Assembly: GCA_048499455.1 (NCBI GenBank)
Contig: JASNZV010000008.1
Coordinates: forward strand, 209,793-273,792
Reading direction: 5' to 3'
Source of the DNA: CFX5 sp023384495
Lineage (GTDB): Bacteria > Chloroflexota > Anaerolineae > Caldilineales > Caldilineaceae
Length of the DNA: 64,000 nucleotides
The position numbers were made by a program, and so were the translations under genes. The notes beneath the pieces were generated by a model. The model did no database searches. It was not told where the DNA came from and worked only from the letters and a program-made list of their open reading frames with translations. Below are positions 19,740-31,899 of this stretch, one piece after another; the first letter of the stretch is position 1, and every line of letters begins with the position of its first letter.

Positions 19740-20450
19740 ATGGCCAAGCCGATGAGTGAGATTGCCGAAAAACTTGCCGCTGTGCAGGCGCGGATTGAAG
19801 TCGTAGCGCGGCGCGCCGGCCGCGACCCTCACACGATTACGCTCGTTGCGGTCAGCAAGACAAAGCCCATCACCGCAGTCGAGGCCGCCTATGCGGCAGG
19901 CCAGCGCGACTTTGGCGAAAACCGGATCGAAGAGCTGTGCGAAAAGGTGGATCAAGCCAGAGTGCTGGGCCTTGACGAGATTCGCTGGCATCTGATTGGG
20001 CCAATCCAGAGCCGCAAGACGGGCATGGCTGTGGGGCCATTTGCGCTGCTCCATGCGGTGGACCGGGTTAAGATCGCCGAGCGCTTGAGCCGCGACGCAA
20101 GCGCGGCGGGCTGCGTATTGTCCGTATTGCTTGAAGTCAACATAAGCGGGGAGGCCACCAAACATGGCTTCTCGCCCGCCGAAATGGCCAACTGCGCCGG
20201 GCAACTTGTGACATTGCCGGGCATCCAGATTCAGGGCCTGATGACAATGGCGCCCTTGGTCGAGGATGCCGAGATGACTCGCCCGGTCTTTCGCTCGTTG
20301 CGCACGCTGCGCGACGAGCTGGTGACCACTCACCCGACTTGGAACTGGCCACATCTGTCCATGGGCATGACGAATGATTTCGAAGTTGCGATTGAAGAAG
20401 GGGCCACGCTGGTTCGAATCGGCTCGGCCATCTTTGGGGAACGAGGATAA
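19740..20450 (+). CDS. yggS: YggS/PLPBP-family pyridoxal phosphate homeostasis protein
   Basis: 236 residues from ATG 19740 (ATG 19752 is an equal alternative). PLP lysine K40 is in LVAVSKTKP; other family motifs are FGENRIEEL, WHLIGPIQSRK, LLEVNISGEATKHGF, GLMTMAP and SMGMTNDFEVAIEEGATLVRIGSAIFG (read in parts). It is a single-domain TIM barrel that binds PLP and helps amino-acid/PLP homeostasis; it is not a racemase. Directly followed by proC and yggT, the common conserved neighbourhood. Confidence 0.93.
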   Translation: MAKPMSEIAEKLAAVQARIEVVARRAGRDPHTITLVAVSKTKPITAVEAAYAAGQRDFGENRIEELCEKVDQARVLGLDEIRWHLIGPIQSRKTGMAVGPFALLHAVDRVKIAERLSRDASAAGCVLSVLLEVNISGEATKHGFSPAEMANCAGQLVTLPGIQIQGLMTMAPLVEDAEMTRPVFRSLRTLRDELVTTHPTWNWPHLSMGMTNDFEVAIEEGATLVRIGSAIFGERG

Positions 20451-20492
20451 TCTGTTGTTGTCCATTCATCCAGAACAAAGAACCAAGAACCA

Positions 20493-21311
20493 ATGACCAC
20501 AGACCCACTTCGCATTGCATTTGTAGGCGGCGGCGCTATGGGCGAAGCCATGATCAAGGGCATGTTGGGCAAGGGCGTCGCTCAACCAGGGCAAGTTGTC
20601 GTCAGCGAGCCAATTGCGGCGCGACGCGAGAGCTTGACCCATGCGTATGGCATTGACACAACCAATGACAATCGCGCCGCCGTGCAAGACGCCAACGTGG
20701 TGGTGCTGGCTGTCAAACCCCAGGTGCTCCCTACGGTCGGCGCCGGGCTGCACGGCCATCTTGACCCAGAGGCGCTGGTGCTCAGCATCATGGCCGGGGT
20801 AACGCTGGACGCAATACGGCGCGCACTGGCGCACGAGCGGGTGGTGCGCGCCATGCCCAATACGCCGGCCCAGGTCAACATGGGCGTCACGGTCTGGATG
20901 GCGACGCCGGCGGCTACCGAGGAGCAGCGAGGGCAGGCCGCGCAAATTCTCAGCGCCCTGGGTGAACAGATCGCGGTCGATAAAGAAGACTTTCTCGACA
21001 TGCAGACGGGTTTGGGCGGCTCGGGGCCAGGTTTCGTCTTTCTCATCATCGAGGCCATGATCGACGCCGGCGTGCAGATGGGCTTCACCCGCGCCGACGC
21101 ACAGACGGTTGTGCTACAGACCATCGCCGGCAGTGTAGAACTGATGCGCCAATCGGGCCTACACCCGGCGGAGTTGCGCAATCGCGTCACCAGCCCCGGC
21201 GGCACCACGGCGGCAGGGCTCCATGCGCTCGAACAGGGCGGGCTGCGCGCTATCCTGGCCGACGCCATTTTCGCCGCATACCGGCGCAGCCAGGAGTTGG
21301 GCCAGGAATAG
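20493..21311 (+). CDS. proC: Pyrroline-5-carboxylate reductase
   Basis: 272 residues. The N-terminal Rossmann motif is IAFVGGGAMGEAMIKGMLGK; the dimerisation domain includes GLGGSGPGFVFLIIEAMIDAG and the proline-binding RNRVTSPGGTTAAGLHALE signature. It reduces 1-pyrroline-5-carboxylate to proline with NAD(P)H in the cytoplasm. It lies 42 bp after yggS and precedes yggT, which is the usual order in many bacteria. Confidence 0.96.
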   Translation: MTTDPLRIAFVGGGAMGEAMIKGMLGKGVAQPGQVVVSEPIAARRESLTHAYGIDTTNDNRAAVQDANVVVLAVKPQVLPTVGAGLHGHLDPEALVLSIMAGVTLDAIRRALAHERVVRAMPNTPAQVNMGVTVWMATPAATEEQRGQAAQILSALGEQIAVDKEDFLDMQTGLGGSGPGFVFLIIEAMIDAGVQMGFTRADAQTVVLQTIAGSVELMRQSGLHPAELRNRVTSPGGTTAAGLHALEQGGLRAILADAIFAAYRRSQELGQE

Positions 21312-21434
21312 AGGAAGAGCGGCTGAGCTTCCACTTTGATCTTTGCGCCATTTTCGGAGATGGTTGCGAGCCTTGAAATGCCGCCCACAAGGGCGCAGAC
21401 TTTCCGCTTGAATATCTAGAAAATAGGAATACAT

Positions 21435-21692
21435 ATGGGTCTGTTTCAGTTGCTCGGCATGTTGGTGGATCTCTATTCGTTTGTCATTCTGGCCCGCGTG
21501 CTCATGACGTGGGTGCCCAATCTGGACCCCGATAACCCAATCGTTCAGTTTCTGCTCCGGATCACCGAGCCGGTGCTGGAGCCGGCGCGGCGGCTGATCC
21601 CACCGATTGGCATGGTCGACATTTCACCCATTGTGGTGATGATCGCGCTGCGTTTTCTGGCCACCGCCCTCATGCGCAGTGGCGGCTTTTGA
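21435..21692 (+). CDS. yggT: YggT-family small membrane protein
   Basis: 85 residues with two hydrophobic helices (about 3-23 and 58-80) flanking the family signature WVPNLDPDNPIVQFLLRITEP and PARRLIPPIGMVDISPIV (read in parts). Family members are inner-membrane proteins linked to cell division or osmotic stress, but the biochemical role is unclear. Position after yggS-proC supports the call. Confidence 0.9.
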   Translation: MGLFQLLGMLVDLYSFVILARVLMTWVPNLDPDNPIVQFLLRITEPVLEPARRLIPPIGMVDISPIVVMIALRFLATALMRSGGF

Positions 21693-21746
21693 CGCACGGG
21701 CCCGACTCGATGCAGCAACGGGTATAAGCAGAAACGGGTATAAAAA

Positions 21747-23435
21747 GTGACTGTCAATCCCAGCCCAATCCCGCCTTATGAGATCGAGGCTAAATTTGCC
21801 CTATCGGACGCAGAGCAGGCTGGCCGATTGCGTACGGCGCCCACGCTGACCAAACGCATCACACTCGGTCCACCGCACGTGGTCACCCAAATCGACTGTT
21901 ATTACGACACGGCGGATTTTTTCCTGTTGCGCCACGGCCATACGCTGCGTCTGCGCCAAAACGGTGATGGCGCTGTGCTCACAATCAAAGGCCGCAGCCT
22001 CTCGGCAGACCCAGCCGTGTTTCATCGGATGGAACTTGAGCAGGTGGCGGTAGATGGATGCGGCCTGCCGCCGTGGGAACTGTGGCCGGAACCGCTGCGG
22101 CGCTTTGTCGAGGAGCACCTTGGCGAAGCCCCCCCATTGCAGCCGGTCTGCCTCCTACGTCAGGTTCGCCACCACCGAAGCGTGGCGCTGTTGGCTCCCC
22201 CCACCAAGTCTACCTCCGCAACGTCGCAAGCGCCGTTCGCCGAATTGAGCATCGATGAAGTTGAGGTCCTCGCCTGCGGTCCACCGGCGCCACAATCGGA
22301 AGCGGCGCCCGATCCAATAGCAGCAGCAGTGGATGCGCCCGTGCTCGCTACCTTCTGGGAGCTTGAGGCCGAACTGTTGCCCGGCGCGGATGCGGAATCG
22401 CTCCATGGCTTGGTTCATGGATTGCGGGGCAAGCGTGCGCTCAAGGCGCAGTCGATGAGCAAACTTGAGCGCGCGCTTGCCATCGTACACTCGCATCTCT
22501 ACATCAATAATGAATGGGTGGCGGCTGTGCGGCCCGAACTGCACATGGCCGATGCCTGCCGGCTCTTCTGGCGCCGCCAACTCGGCCAACTGTTGCTCAA
22601 CGAGGCTGGCGTTCGCTACAGCAGCGACATCGAATATGTGCATGACATGCGTGTGGCTGTCCGCCGGATGCGAACGGCGCTGCGCTTCTTTGGGGAATTT
22701 TTCCGCGGCAAAGCGCTGCGTCGCATTCGCAAGGCTTTGCGCATCACCGGTCGCCGGCTGGGCGCCGTGCGCGACCTGGATGTCGCGCTAGATCGGTTGC
22801 GGCGCCACGCACGGTATGACGAAGCCGGCGACAAGACCGAATTCGAGCGTGTTGCCGGCGTCTGGGAAGCAGAACGCGCCGCCGCGCATGCCGCTCTCCT
22901 GGCCTGGCTCGACAGCGCGGCCTATCGTCGCTTCTTGGCAAGGTTTGGCGTGTTCTGCTCCACAGCGGGGAAAGGCGCCCGCCGCTACCCAAGCGGCGAC
23001 GGCGATATCCCTACGCCACACGAAGTGCGCCATGTGCTGCCCACCCTCTTGATGGGGCAGTTTTCACAGGTGCGCGCCTTTGAGGCGTTCTTCGCCACGG
23101 AGGAGGTAAACCCCGAGACGTTGCATCGGCTGCGCATTCAATGCAAGTATTTGCGCTACAATTTGGAGTTTGCACAGTCACTCATGGGCCGTTCCAGTGC
23201 CGGGGCGATCCGTGCGCTCAAAGCGCTTCAGGATCACCTGGGGGAGCTCAACGACGCCGTCGTCAGCCGTGCAAAGCTCAGCGCTGTAGAGGAAGGTGGC
23301 CGTGCGGTCGGTCAATATGAAGCAACACAGAATGCGCTTATTGAAGCGCAGCGGAACGCAGCGCAAAGCGCCTATGAGGCCTTTGTCGGCCCGGCCCAAC
23401 GGCGTTCGCTAGGCCGAGCCATTATGCAGATTTAG
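21747..23435 (+). CDS. CYTH-CHAD domain protein
   Basis: 562 residues from GTG 21747. The N-terminal CYTH domain has the ExExK motif EIEAKF (12-17) and later RLRQNGDGAVLTIKGR, as expected for triphosphate-tunnel enzymes. From about 265 a CHAD domain follows, rich in His and Arg/Lys helices (HDMRVAVRRMRTALRFF, RRLGAVRDLDVAL, HRLRIQCKYLRYNLEF, LGELNDAVV). CHAD domains bind polyphosphate, so the protein probably acts on or binds polyP or another triphosphate. Its stop is only 2 bp from the convergent sdhB stop. Confidence 0.93.
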   Translation: MTVNPSPIPPYEIEAKFALSDAEQAGRLRTAPTLTKRITLGPPHVVTQIDCYYDTADFFLLRHGHTLRLRQNGDGAVLTIKGRSLSADPAVFHRMELEQVAVDGCGLPPWELWPEPLRRFVEEHLGEAPPLQPVCLLRQVRHHRSVALLAPPTKSTSATSQAPFAELSIDEVEVLACGPPAPQSEAAPDPIAAAVDAPVLATFWELEAELLPGADAESLHGLVHGLRGKRALKAQSMSKLERALAIVHSHLYINNEWVAAVRPELHMADACRLFWRRQLGQLLLNEAGVRYSSDIEYVHDMRVAVRRMRTALRFFGEFFRGKALRRIRKALRITGRRLGAVRDLDVALDRLRRHARYDEAGDKTEFERVAGVWEAERAAAHAALLAWLDSAAYRRFLARFGVFCSTAGKGARRYPSGDGDIPTPHEVRHVLPTLLMGQFSQVRAFEAFFATEEVNPETLHRLRIQCKYLRYNLEFAQSLMGRSSAGAIRALKALQDHLGELNDAVVSRAKLSAVEEGGRAVGQYEATQNALIEAQRNAAQSAYEAFVGPAQRRSLGRAIMQI

Positions 23436-23437
23436 CG

Positions 23438-24223
23438 TTACACGCCCGCGCCGGCGCGCTGCTTTTGCTCGGCAGCCCCGGTCAATGTCCCTACCAACAG
23501 ATCCCGATTCAATTGACCGATAAAGTCGATGCTGATCTCTTTCGGGCAGACAGCCTCGCACTCGCCGATGTTGGTGCAACCGCCAAAACCTTCGGCGTCC
23601 ATCTGGTTCACCATGAGCACCGACCGGCGATAGCGTTCTGCTTGCCCCTGGGGCAGCAACGCCAAATGGGCCGCCTTCGCCGAGGTGAAGAGCATGGCCG
23701 ATCCATTGGGGCAGGCGGCCACGCACGCGCCACACCCAATGCACTGGGCGGCGTCCATCGCCGTGTCTGCCTTCTCTTTGGGGATGGGAATGGCATTGGC
23801 GTCGGGCGCGCTGCCTGTCGAAACCGAAATATAGCCCCCAGCCTGGATGATGCGGTCGAATGCGCTGCGATCCACCACCAGGTCTTTGAGCACCGGGAAT
23901 GGCCTGGCGCGCCACGGTTCGACCACGATCTGATCACCGTCCTTAAAGGTGCGCATGTGGAGCTGGCAGGTGGTCACCGCCGGGAGCGGGCCGTGGGCGA
24001 CGCCATTGATCACCATGCCGCACGAACCACAGATGCCCTCGCGGCAGTCGTGGTCAAAGGCCACCGGCTCCTCCCCCTGCTCGATCAGCCGTGTATTGAG
24101 CACATCCAGCATTTCGAGAAACGACATGTCCGGGCTGACGTCATCCACTGTATAGTCGACCAGACGTCCCTGGTGATTAGGCCCCTTCTGACGCCAGACT
24201 CGCAGTTTTAGGTTCATCGTCAC
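23438..24223 (-). CDS. sdhB: Succinate dehydrogenase iron-sulfur subunit
   Basis: 261 residues. The [2Fe-2S] ligands are C60, C65, C68 (CREGICGSCG) and C86; the 4Fe/3Fe ligands are C161/C164/C167 with C226, and C171/C216/C222, in CIGCGACVAACPNGSA and GGCTNIGECEAVCPKEI. SdhB passes electrons from the SdhA flavin to the quinone site in SdhC. It is last in the order sdhC-sdhA-sdhB, 52 bp after sdhA. Fumarate reductase cannot be excluded by sequence alone. Confidence 0.95.
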   Translation of the reverse strand: MTMNLKLRVWRQKGPNHQGRLVDYTVDDVSPDMSFLEMLDVLNTRLIEQGEEPVAFDHDCREGICGSCGMVINGVAHGPLPAVTTCQLHMRTFKDGDQIVVEPWRARPFPVLKDLVVDRSAFDRIIQAGGYISVSTGSAPDANAIPIPKEKADTAMDAAQCIGCGACVAACPNGSAMLFTSAKAAHLALLPQGQAERYRRSVLMVNQMDAEGFGGCTNIGECEAVCPKEISIDFIGQLNRDLLVGTLTGAAEQKQRAGAGV

Positions 24224-24275
24224 TTCCTGTCTCGGTTGTCGATTTCAGATTTCGACTTGATCCAAAATCGGGAAT

Positions 24276-26240
<1,965 letters not shown>

Positions 26241-26331
26241 TGCGCTCTTCTCCTGGCAAACTCAATTCCCGCGCCACACGTTGCAACGTGCAATGGGAAC
26301 CATTCCATCTTATACTGACTTATACTGAGCT

Positions 26332-26414
26332 TTATACTGGGCTCTGTTCGAAAACCAGCGTTACTCAAAGGGGTAAAGCTCTTGGCAAAGTCCAGTTTTC
26401 AAAGCAACCGCAGC
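26332..26414. repeat. 85-bp nested-hairpin repeat, family A copy 2
   Basis: A degenerate copy in the 220-bp gap between sdhC and sdhA, inside the sdh operon. The terminal TATACTG occurs three times in a row (26311, 26321 and 26332). The outer stem contains GAAAACCAG with CAGTTTTC-type pairing and the inner stem TTACTC with GGGTAA. Differences from the other copies partly preserve pairing through G-U pairs. Confidence 0.75.
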
Positions 26415-26460
26415 CTAACGAAAGATGAGCTTGAGGTACGATGTTCTAAATCAAGCTTGA

Positions 26461-27141
26461 CTAGCGTATAATGCCGGTCAAAATCGCAATCGGCACGGTC
26501 AGATAGCCAATCGTCAGCACCAGGGCCACCGCCAGGCTCAACGCGCGCAGCGGCTTTTCGCTGTTTTCGTTGCTCAGCCCCAGCGTCTGGAACATGCTCC
26601 AAGCCCCGTGATACAAGTGCAGGCCCAGTGCGATCACCGCGGCCATGTAGATCAGCGCCACGGGCGCAAAACGAAAGCCCGCAAGCAGATTGTGGTAGGG
26701 GTCCTCGCGGATAAAGTCGCCGTGGATACCCGGCACGCCCCATGTGAAGTGGGCCAGATGATAGAGGAGAAACAGGAAAATCACCACGCCACCCCAGCGC
26801 ATGGTGACGGACGCATAGCTCGCCTGGACATGCCTCTTGACCGCATAGCCACTGGGCCGTGCGCTCTGCGCCTGTCGGGTCAGCGCCAGCGCCGCCCACA
26901 CGTGCAAGATCACCGACGCCAGCAATACAAGACGGATCACCGTGAGGATATGCAGATAGCCAAAGACGGGCTCGCCAAAGGCGCGCAGCCCGTGTGCATA
27001 TTCGTTAAAATATTCACGTCCCTGAAAGGCCTTAAGGTTGCCATACATATGCAAGAAGACAAAGCCAACGCCGATCAGGCCGGTCACCGCCATGATCACC
27101 TTCTTGCCAATGGTGGTGCGGTGAATCGCCATCACATACAT
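26461..27141 (-). CDS. sdhC: Succinate dehydrogenase cytochrome b558-type subunit
   Basis: 226 residues with five predicted membrane helices (about 15-33, 64-88, 115-133, 157-178, 200-222), the pattern of the fused single-anchor type with two b haems. Candidate haem ligands are H31, H80, H128/H131 and H175/H178. SD GAGGAGGG is upstream; MAIHR at 27132 is an alternative start. It anchors SdhAB to the membrane and reduces quinone. First gene of the sdh operon. Confidence 0.92.
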   Translation of the reverse strand: MYVMAIHRTTIGKKVIMAVTGLIGVGFVFLHMYGNLKAFQGREYFNEYAHGLRAFGEPVFGYLHILTVIRLVLLASVILHVWAALALTRQAQSARPSGYAVKRHVQASYASVTMRWGGVVIFLFLLYHLAHFTWGVPGIHGDFIREDPYHNLLAGFRFAPVALIYMAAVIALGLHLYHGAWSMFQTLGLSNENSEKPLRALSLAVALVLTIGYLTVPIAILTGIIR

Positions 27142-27215
27142 GAACGTTCCCTCCTCATGCGTTGCGTGATTGAAGTGATCGTGAATGATTCAAGTCTTCG
27201 TCCAGAAGTAAGTTT

Positions 27216-27244
27216 ATTCTAAACCATCCACGGTTGAGTTACAA
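27216..27244 (-). promoter_or_regulatory. Candidate sigma-70 promoter for the sdh operon
   Basis: On the minus strand TTGTAA (plus positions 27239-27244), a 17-bp spacer, then TAGAAT (27216-27221). It ends 75 bp upstream of sdhC. Matches are 4/6 and 5/6. Confidence 0.5.
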
Positions 27245-27256
27245 GCCGCGGCCCTC

Positions 27257-29116
27257 TCATGCGGGCACGATCAGCGCCCCCTGCCAGGGCGCCAGTTCGA
27301 CGCGCAAGCACTGGTCGCGTACGGCATATCGCCGGTCGCTCACCACATCCATCCATTCGCCCGGCCAGGGCAAGTCCAGCGTGACCGTACGCGGCGTTCC
27401 GCCAAAGTTGAGCGCGGCGGTGGCAAAGTCGTGCACACCTTCATCCGCCCATCGTTTCAGGCGCACCACCTGTTCGCGGACAAAGTCATCGGTGTAGAAC
27501 TCGATATGGTCGCTGCGCAGCGCGGGATGAGCGCGCCGCGCCCGGATCAACCGATTCACTGCGCGGCTGTGCTCGACATGCCCTTTTTGCAACAATTTGC
27601 CCCAATGGAGCGGTTGAAAATCGATGGTGCGCGGGGCGTCTTCGCCAAACTCCTGGCCGGCATAGAGCAGCGGCGCGCCGGGCGCCGCAAAGAGGGTCAC
27701 CAGCCCGAGCAGCCCCTTGGCCAGCGCCAGTTGGTGGACACTCATGCCCGACGGGCGGTCGATGTGAGGCCAGGAATAGAATTTGACCTCATGTTCGGGA
27801 CGCACTTCGTCGTGGCTGCACGAGTAGTTCACCACCTGGTCTGCCGTGTGAAATCCGGCCTCGCGGAAACCGCCAATCGCCCGCAACAGGTCGCGCTTCT
27901 CCCATTCCCATCGTTGGTTGAGCACATCATCCAACGTATGATGGAACACGCCGTTCCAGACTGCATCGATTGGGGTGTCGGTGACTAGCCGCGCGGCAGT
28001 CTTGGCCGGGTTTGTTCCCTCCAGCGGCCAATACTCGGCCATGAGCAGACAGTCGGGCTTGACCTGGCGCGCCGCCCAGCAGATGGCGCTGAGGCCGTGA
28101 TAGGGGTCAAAATCGGGCCGCATGGGGTTACGGCTGTCATAATCGACGCCTGCCGCCCAATCAAAGCGAAAGCCGTCCACATGATATTCTTGCAGCCAAA
28201 AGCGCACACAATCTTGAAAATAGCGAGTGGTCTCCGGTGAAAAGTGATCCCAATCGACGCCGCCCCACATGTTGACCGCCGAGGGGGTGTGGTGAAAAAA
28301 GGGGTTCCAGTCGGTTAGTGGCTGGCCGTTGGCCGCATAGAGGGGCGGGTAGATCTGATAGTAGGGATGCTCGCCCCAAGCGTGGTTGAACGCAACGTCC
28401 AAAATCACCGCAATCCCATACCGATGGCATTCGTCGACAAAGCGCTTACAATCGACCGGCGCGCCGTAGGTGTTGGCCACAGCAAAATAGAAGACGGGGT
28501 TGTAGCCCCAACTGGAATTACCAGGGAATGCCTGAATGGGCATCAACTCCACCGCGTTGACGCCGAGTTCAACAAAGTAGGGGATATAGTTGACGAGATC
28601 GTTCAAGTTGCCAAAGTGCGGCTCATTTGCCTGCCAGTAGCCGGCAAAGTCGCGCACACAAAGCTCGTAGATCACCAGATCGCGCAGGGTCGGCGTCCGC
28701 CAGCCTGCATCGCCCCACCGGAAGCCATTGTCCCGCCCCGGCACGACCCCCCACGGCGCGCGGCCATTCCACTCTACCCGCGTGGCGTAGGGGTCACCCA
28801 CCCACACATGCGCCTGTTCATCGAGCGCCACATAATAACCGTAGCGCGCCGAACCCGGATGCGGGATCGTCGTCCACCAAACGCCAAAACCATCGGTCAC
28901 CATGCGGTTGGCGCGTGTGTCCCACTCGTTAAAGTCGCCGACCAGGCTGACATAGGGCTTAAATGGTGCGTAAAAGACAAAGGTGGCGGTACCGGGCGCG
29001 ACCAGGTCGATATGGACACCCCCGCGCATATCCACCGGCAACCGGTCAAAAACGGCTGCGGGTGGATTCAACCGGTTCATTGACAACATGACAACCGCCT
29101 GATACGGGTCGCACAA
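27257..29116 (-). CDS. GH13-family alpha-glucan enzyme with N-terminal CBM48
   Basis: 619 residues. Residues about 30-115 form a CBM48 beta-sandwich (ATFVFYAPFKPYVSLVGDFNEWD). The GH13 barrel carries the four family motifs: VILDVAFNHAW (D240, H245), DGFRFDWAAG (nucleophile D319), LLMAEYW (acid/base E361) and SCSHDEV (H435, D436). A C-terminal beta domain ends the protein. It resembles branching-type and maltooligosyl enzymes, but I cannot tell branching from hydrolysis by eye. The start is uncertain; MLSMNRLN (29089) or MNRLN (29080) may be used. Separate from the icd terminator. Confidence 0.85.
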   Translation of the reverse strand: MCDPYQAVVMLSMNRLNPPAAVFDRLPVDMRGGVHIDLVAPGTATFVFYAPFKPYVSLVGDFNEWDTRANRMVTDGFGVWWTTIPHPGSARYGYYVALDEQAHVWVGDPYATRVEWNGRAPWGVVPGRDNGFRWGDAGWRTPTLRDLVIYELCVRDFAGYWQANEPHFGNLNDLVNYIPYFVELGVNAVELMPIQAFPGNSSWGYNPVFYFAVANTYGAPVDCKRFVDECHRYGIAVILDVAFNHAWGEHPYYQIYPPLYAANGQPLTDWNPFFHHTPSAVNMWGGVDWDHFSPETTRYFQDCVRFWLQEYHVDGFRFDWAAGVDYDSRNPMRPDFDPYHGLSAICWAARQVKPDCLLMAEYWPLEGTNPAKTAARLVTDTPIDAVWNGVFHHTLDDVLNQRWEWEKRDLLRAIGGFREAGFHTADQVVNYSCSHDEVRPEHEVKFYSWPHIDRPSGMSVHQLALAKGLLGLVTLFAAPGAPLLYAGQEFGEDAPRTIDFQPLHWGKLLQKGHVEHSRAVNRLIRARRAHPALRSDHIEFYTDDFVREQVVRLKRWADEGVHDFATAALNFGGTPRTVTLDLPWPGEWMDVVSDRRYAVRDQCLRVELAPWQGALIVPA

Positions 29117-29161
29117 ACATTGTGCAAAATTTAATCATGATACCAGCATAGCCCGATGCCC

Positions 29162-29201
29162 ACAAAAGGGCAGGAGGCGAAATGGAACGTCGCCTCCTGC
29201 C
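29162..29201 (-). terminator. Rho-independent terminator after icd
   Basis: On the minus strand, a perfect 12-bp stem GGCAGGAGGCGA (plus positions 29190-29201 and 29169-29180) with a 9-base loop is followed by CTTTTGTG. It lies about 125 bp after the icd stop and 45 bp before the GH13 start. Confidence 0.65.
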
Positions 29202-29325
29202 TGGGGCGCCTGACGCAAGAGGCGCTTCCATAACCATCCTGGGGGGGCCAACCCGAGGACAATCCGTGAGGAGCGTGCGGCCTCCTCCGCCCCGCCGCCG
29301 AACAGCGCAGCGGGGCGATTTCGGC

Positions 29326-30570
<1,245 letters not shown>

Positions 30571-30642
30571 TGTGCGTTTTTCACTCCTTAGAAATTGGTG
30601 ATTTTTCGGGTATCCATAATGGCGTCTATGGTTGCACGTTTT

Positions 30643-30690
30643 ACGCCAAAGCGCAAAGGCGCAGAGAAGTCGCACACGTTTGGCTTTGCG
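30643..30690. repeat. Degenerate GCGTCTTTGCG-type repeat, family C copy 1
   Basis: ACGCCAAAGCGCAAAGGCG followed by CAGAGAAGTCGC. Similar words occur at 33496-33529 and 45993-46028. It lies upstream of icd, 3' of the SDR gene. Confidence 0.45.
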
Positions 30691-30721
30691 TTGAATCATA
30701 TCGGCAAAGATAGAGATTGCG

Positions 30722-31525
30722 TTACGGCGTTAAGTCCTTCTCCACCTCCGCCAGCCATCCCTCATCGCGAAAGGTGAAGATCTCGCCGCTCCGATTTCGG
30801 CTCCACGGGCCGGCCAGCCAGCCGATGCGCCTGGCCGCTGCCTGGGCCGAGATCAGCCCGCCCGCCTCGGCGGCTTGGTGAAACATGCTCAGGTCGATGA
30901 CGCTTTCGCTGGTGTCCACGCTACGGATGTCGGCCTGCATGTCGGTGTCCACCATACCCGGATAGATCACGTTGGCGGTGACGCCAGTCCCCTTCAGCTC
31001 CAACGCCAGGATGCGTGTGAACTGGTCAAGCCCTGCCTTGGCCGCGCCATAGGCGCTAAACCCACTGTAGGGCGTGGTCGAAAGCCCGCTGCTGACATTG
31101 ATGATCCGTCCATAGCGCTGCTCCATCATGGTGGGCAGCACGCTATGCGCCATATAGAAGGGACCCACCAGATTGACGTGAATGTTGTAGGCCCACTCGT
31201 CGGGGTCCGCCTCGCCTACCTCATCGATGGGCCAGATCACGGCGGCATTGTTGACTAGAATATCAATACGGCCAAACCGTTCGAGCGTGGCTGCAATCAC
31301 CTGTTCCACCTGCGCCAGGTCGCTCACGTCGGCGGGGACTCCCCACGCCCGCGCGCCTGCCTTGGCCAGCCGCTTGGCTTCGGCGATCACCTGCTCTTCG
31401 CTGCGGGCCGCCAATGCCACCGCCGCGCCCGCTTGGGTCAGCCATTCCGCCACCGCCAGCCCAAGACCCCGGCTTGCCCCGGTGACGATTGCCACTTGAC
31501 CCTGTAATTTCTTCTTGCCAGCCAT
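30722..31525 (-). CDS. Short-chain dehydrogenase/reductase
   Basis: 267 residues. The cofactor motif is VTGASRGLGLAVAEW (14-28), with NNAA (92-95), active-site serines S145/S146, Y159 and K163 (YGAAK). Basic residue R41 after the second strand suggests NADP(H) use. It is a classical SDR; the substrate cannot be read from sequence. Ends 20 bp or so before the icd upstream region and divergent from the sigma gene. Confidence 0.92.
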   Translation of the reverse strand: MAGKKKLQGQVAIVTGASRGLGLAVAEWLTQAGAAVALAARSEEQVIAEAKRLAKAGARAWGVPADVSDLAQVEQVIAATLERFGRIDILVNNAAVIWPIDEVGEADPDEWAYNIHVNLVGPFYMAHSVLPTMMEQRYGRIINVSSGLSTTPYSGFSAYGAAKAGLDQFTRILALELKGTGVTANVIYPGMVDTDMQADIRSVDTSESVIDLSMFHQAAEAGGLISAQAAARRIGWLAGPWSRNRSGEIFTFRDEGWLAEVEKDLTP

Positions 31526-31899
31526 AAGGAAACGCCAGGCGCCCTCTGAGTGTGGACGGTGTGAAGTGATGCAGATGGATTCGAAATCCTACTTTTGCAG
31601 GCAAGTGTACCAAAGAGGGGGGAAAAGGTCTATTTTTGCAGCAACAGGAATCCGAAATCCCCATTGCGCTGCAACGTTGACCAACCACGGCGTCGATGAT
31701 ACACTTTACGCTGGTGGAAACGGAATTCGAATTGGCTTTCCACATGCGTTCGTCGCCATTATCATGGAATTATCATAGAACGTACGTAAGCCTTGGCTGG
31801 GCGCGCAATGAGCAAGCGTGAATCCTTTCCTGGCAGACATCAGGCGCTGCGTACGTCATGTATCATTGATACCAGTCACCCAATCGGTGCTCGAATCGT
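31526..31899. other. Divergent intergenic region upstream of the sigma gene
   Basis: 374 bp between the divergent SDR and sigma genes. It holds a candidate plus-strand promoter (TTGACC 31677-31682, 17 bp, TACACT 31700-31705) and two ACGTAC-rich words (about 31781-31788 and 31851-31857). No gene seen. Confidence 0.4.
31677..31705 (+). promoter_or_regulatory. Weak candidate promoter upstream of the sigma gene
   Basis: TTGACC, 17-bp spacer, TACACT (5/6 and 4/6 matches). About 195 bp from the sigma start. Confidence 0.3.

Noticed and set aside
31526..31899. An 87-codon plus-strand frame in the intergenic region
   Set aside because: No ribosome site, no homology that I recognise and Arg/Ser/Cys-rich composition.
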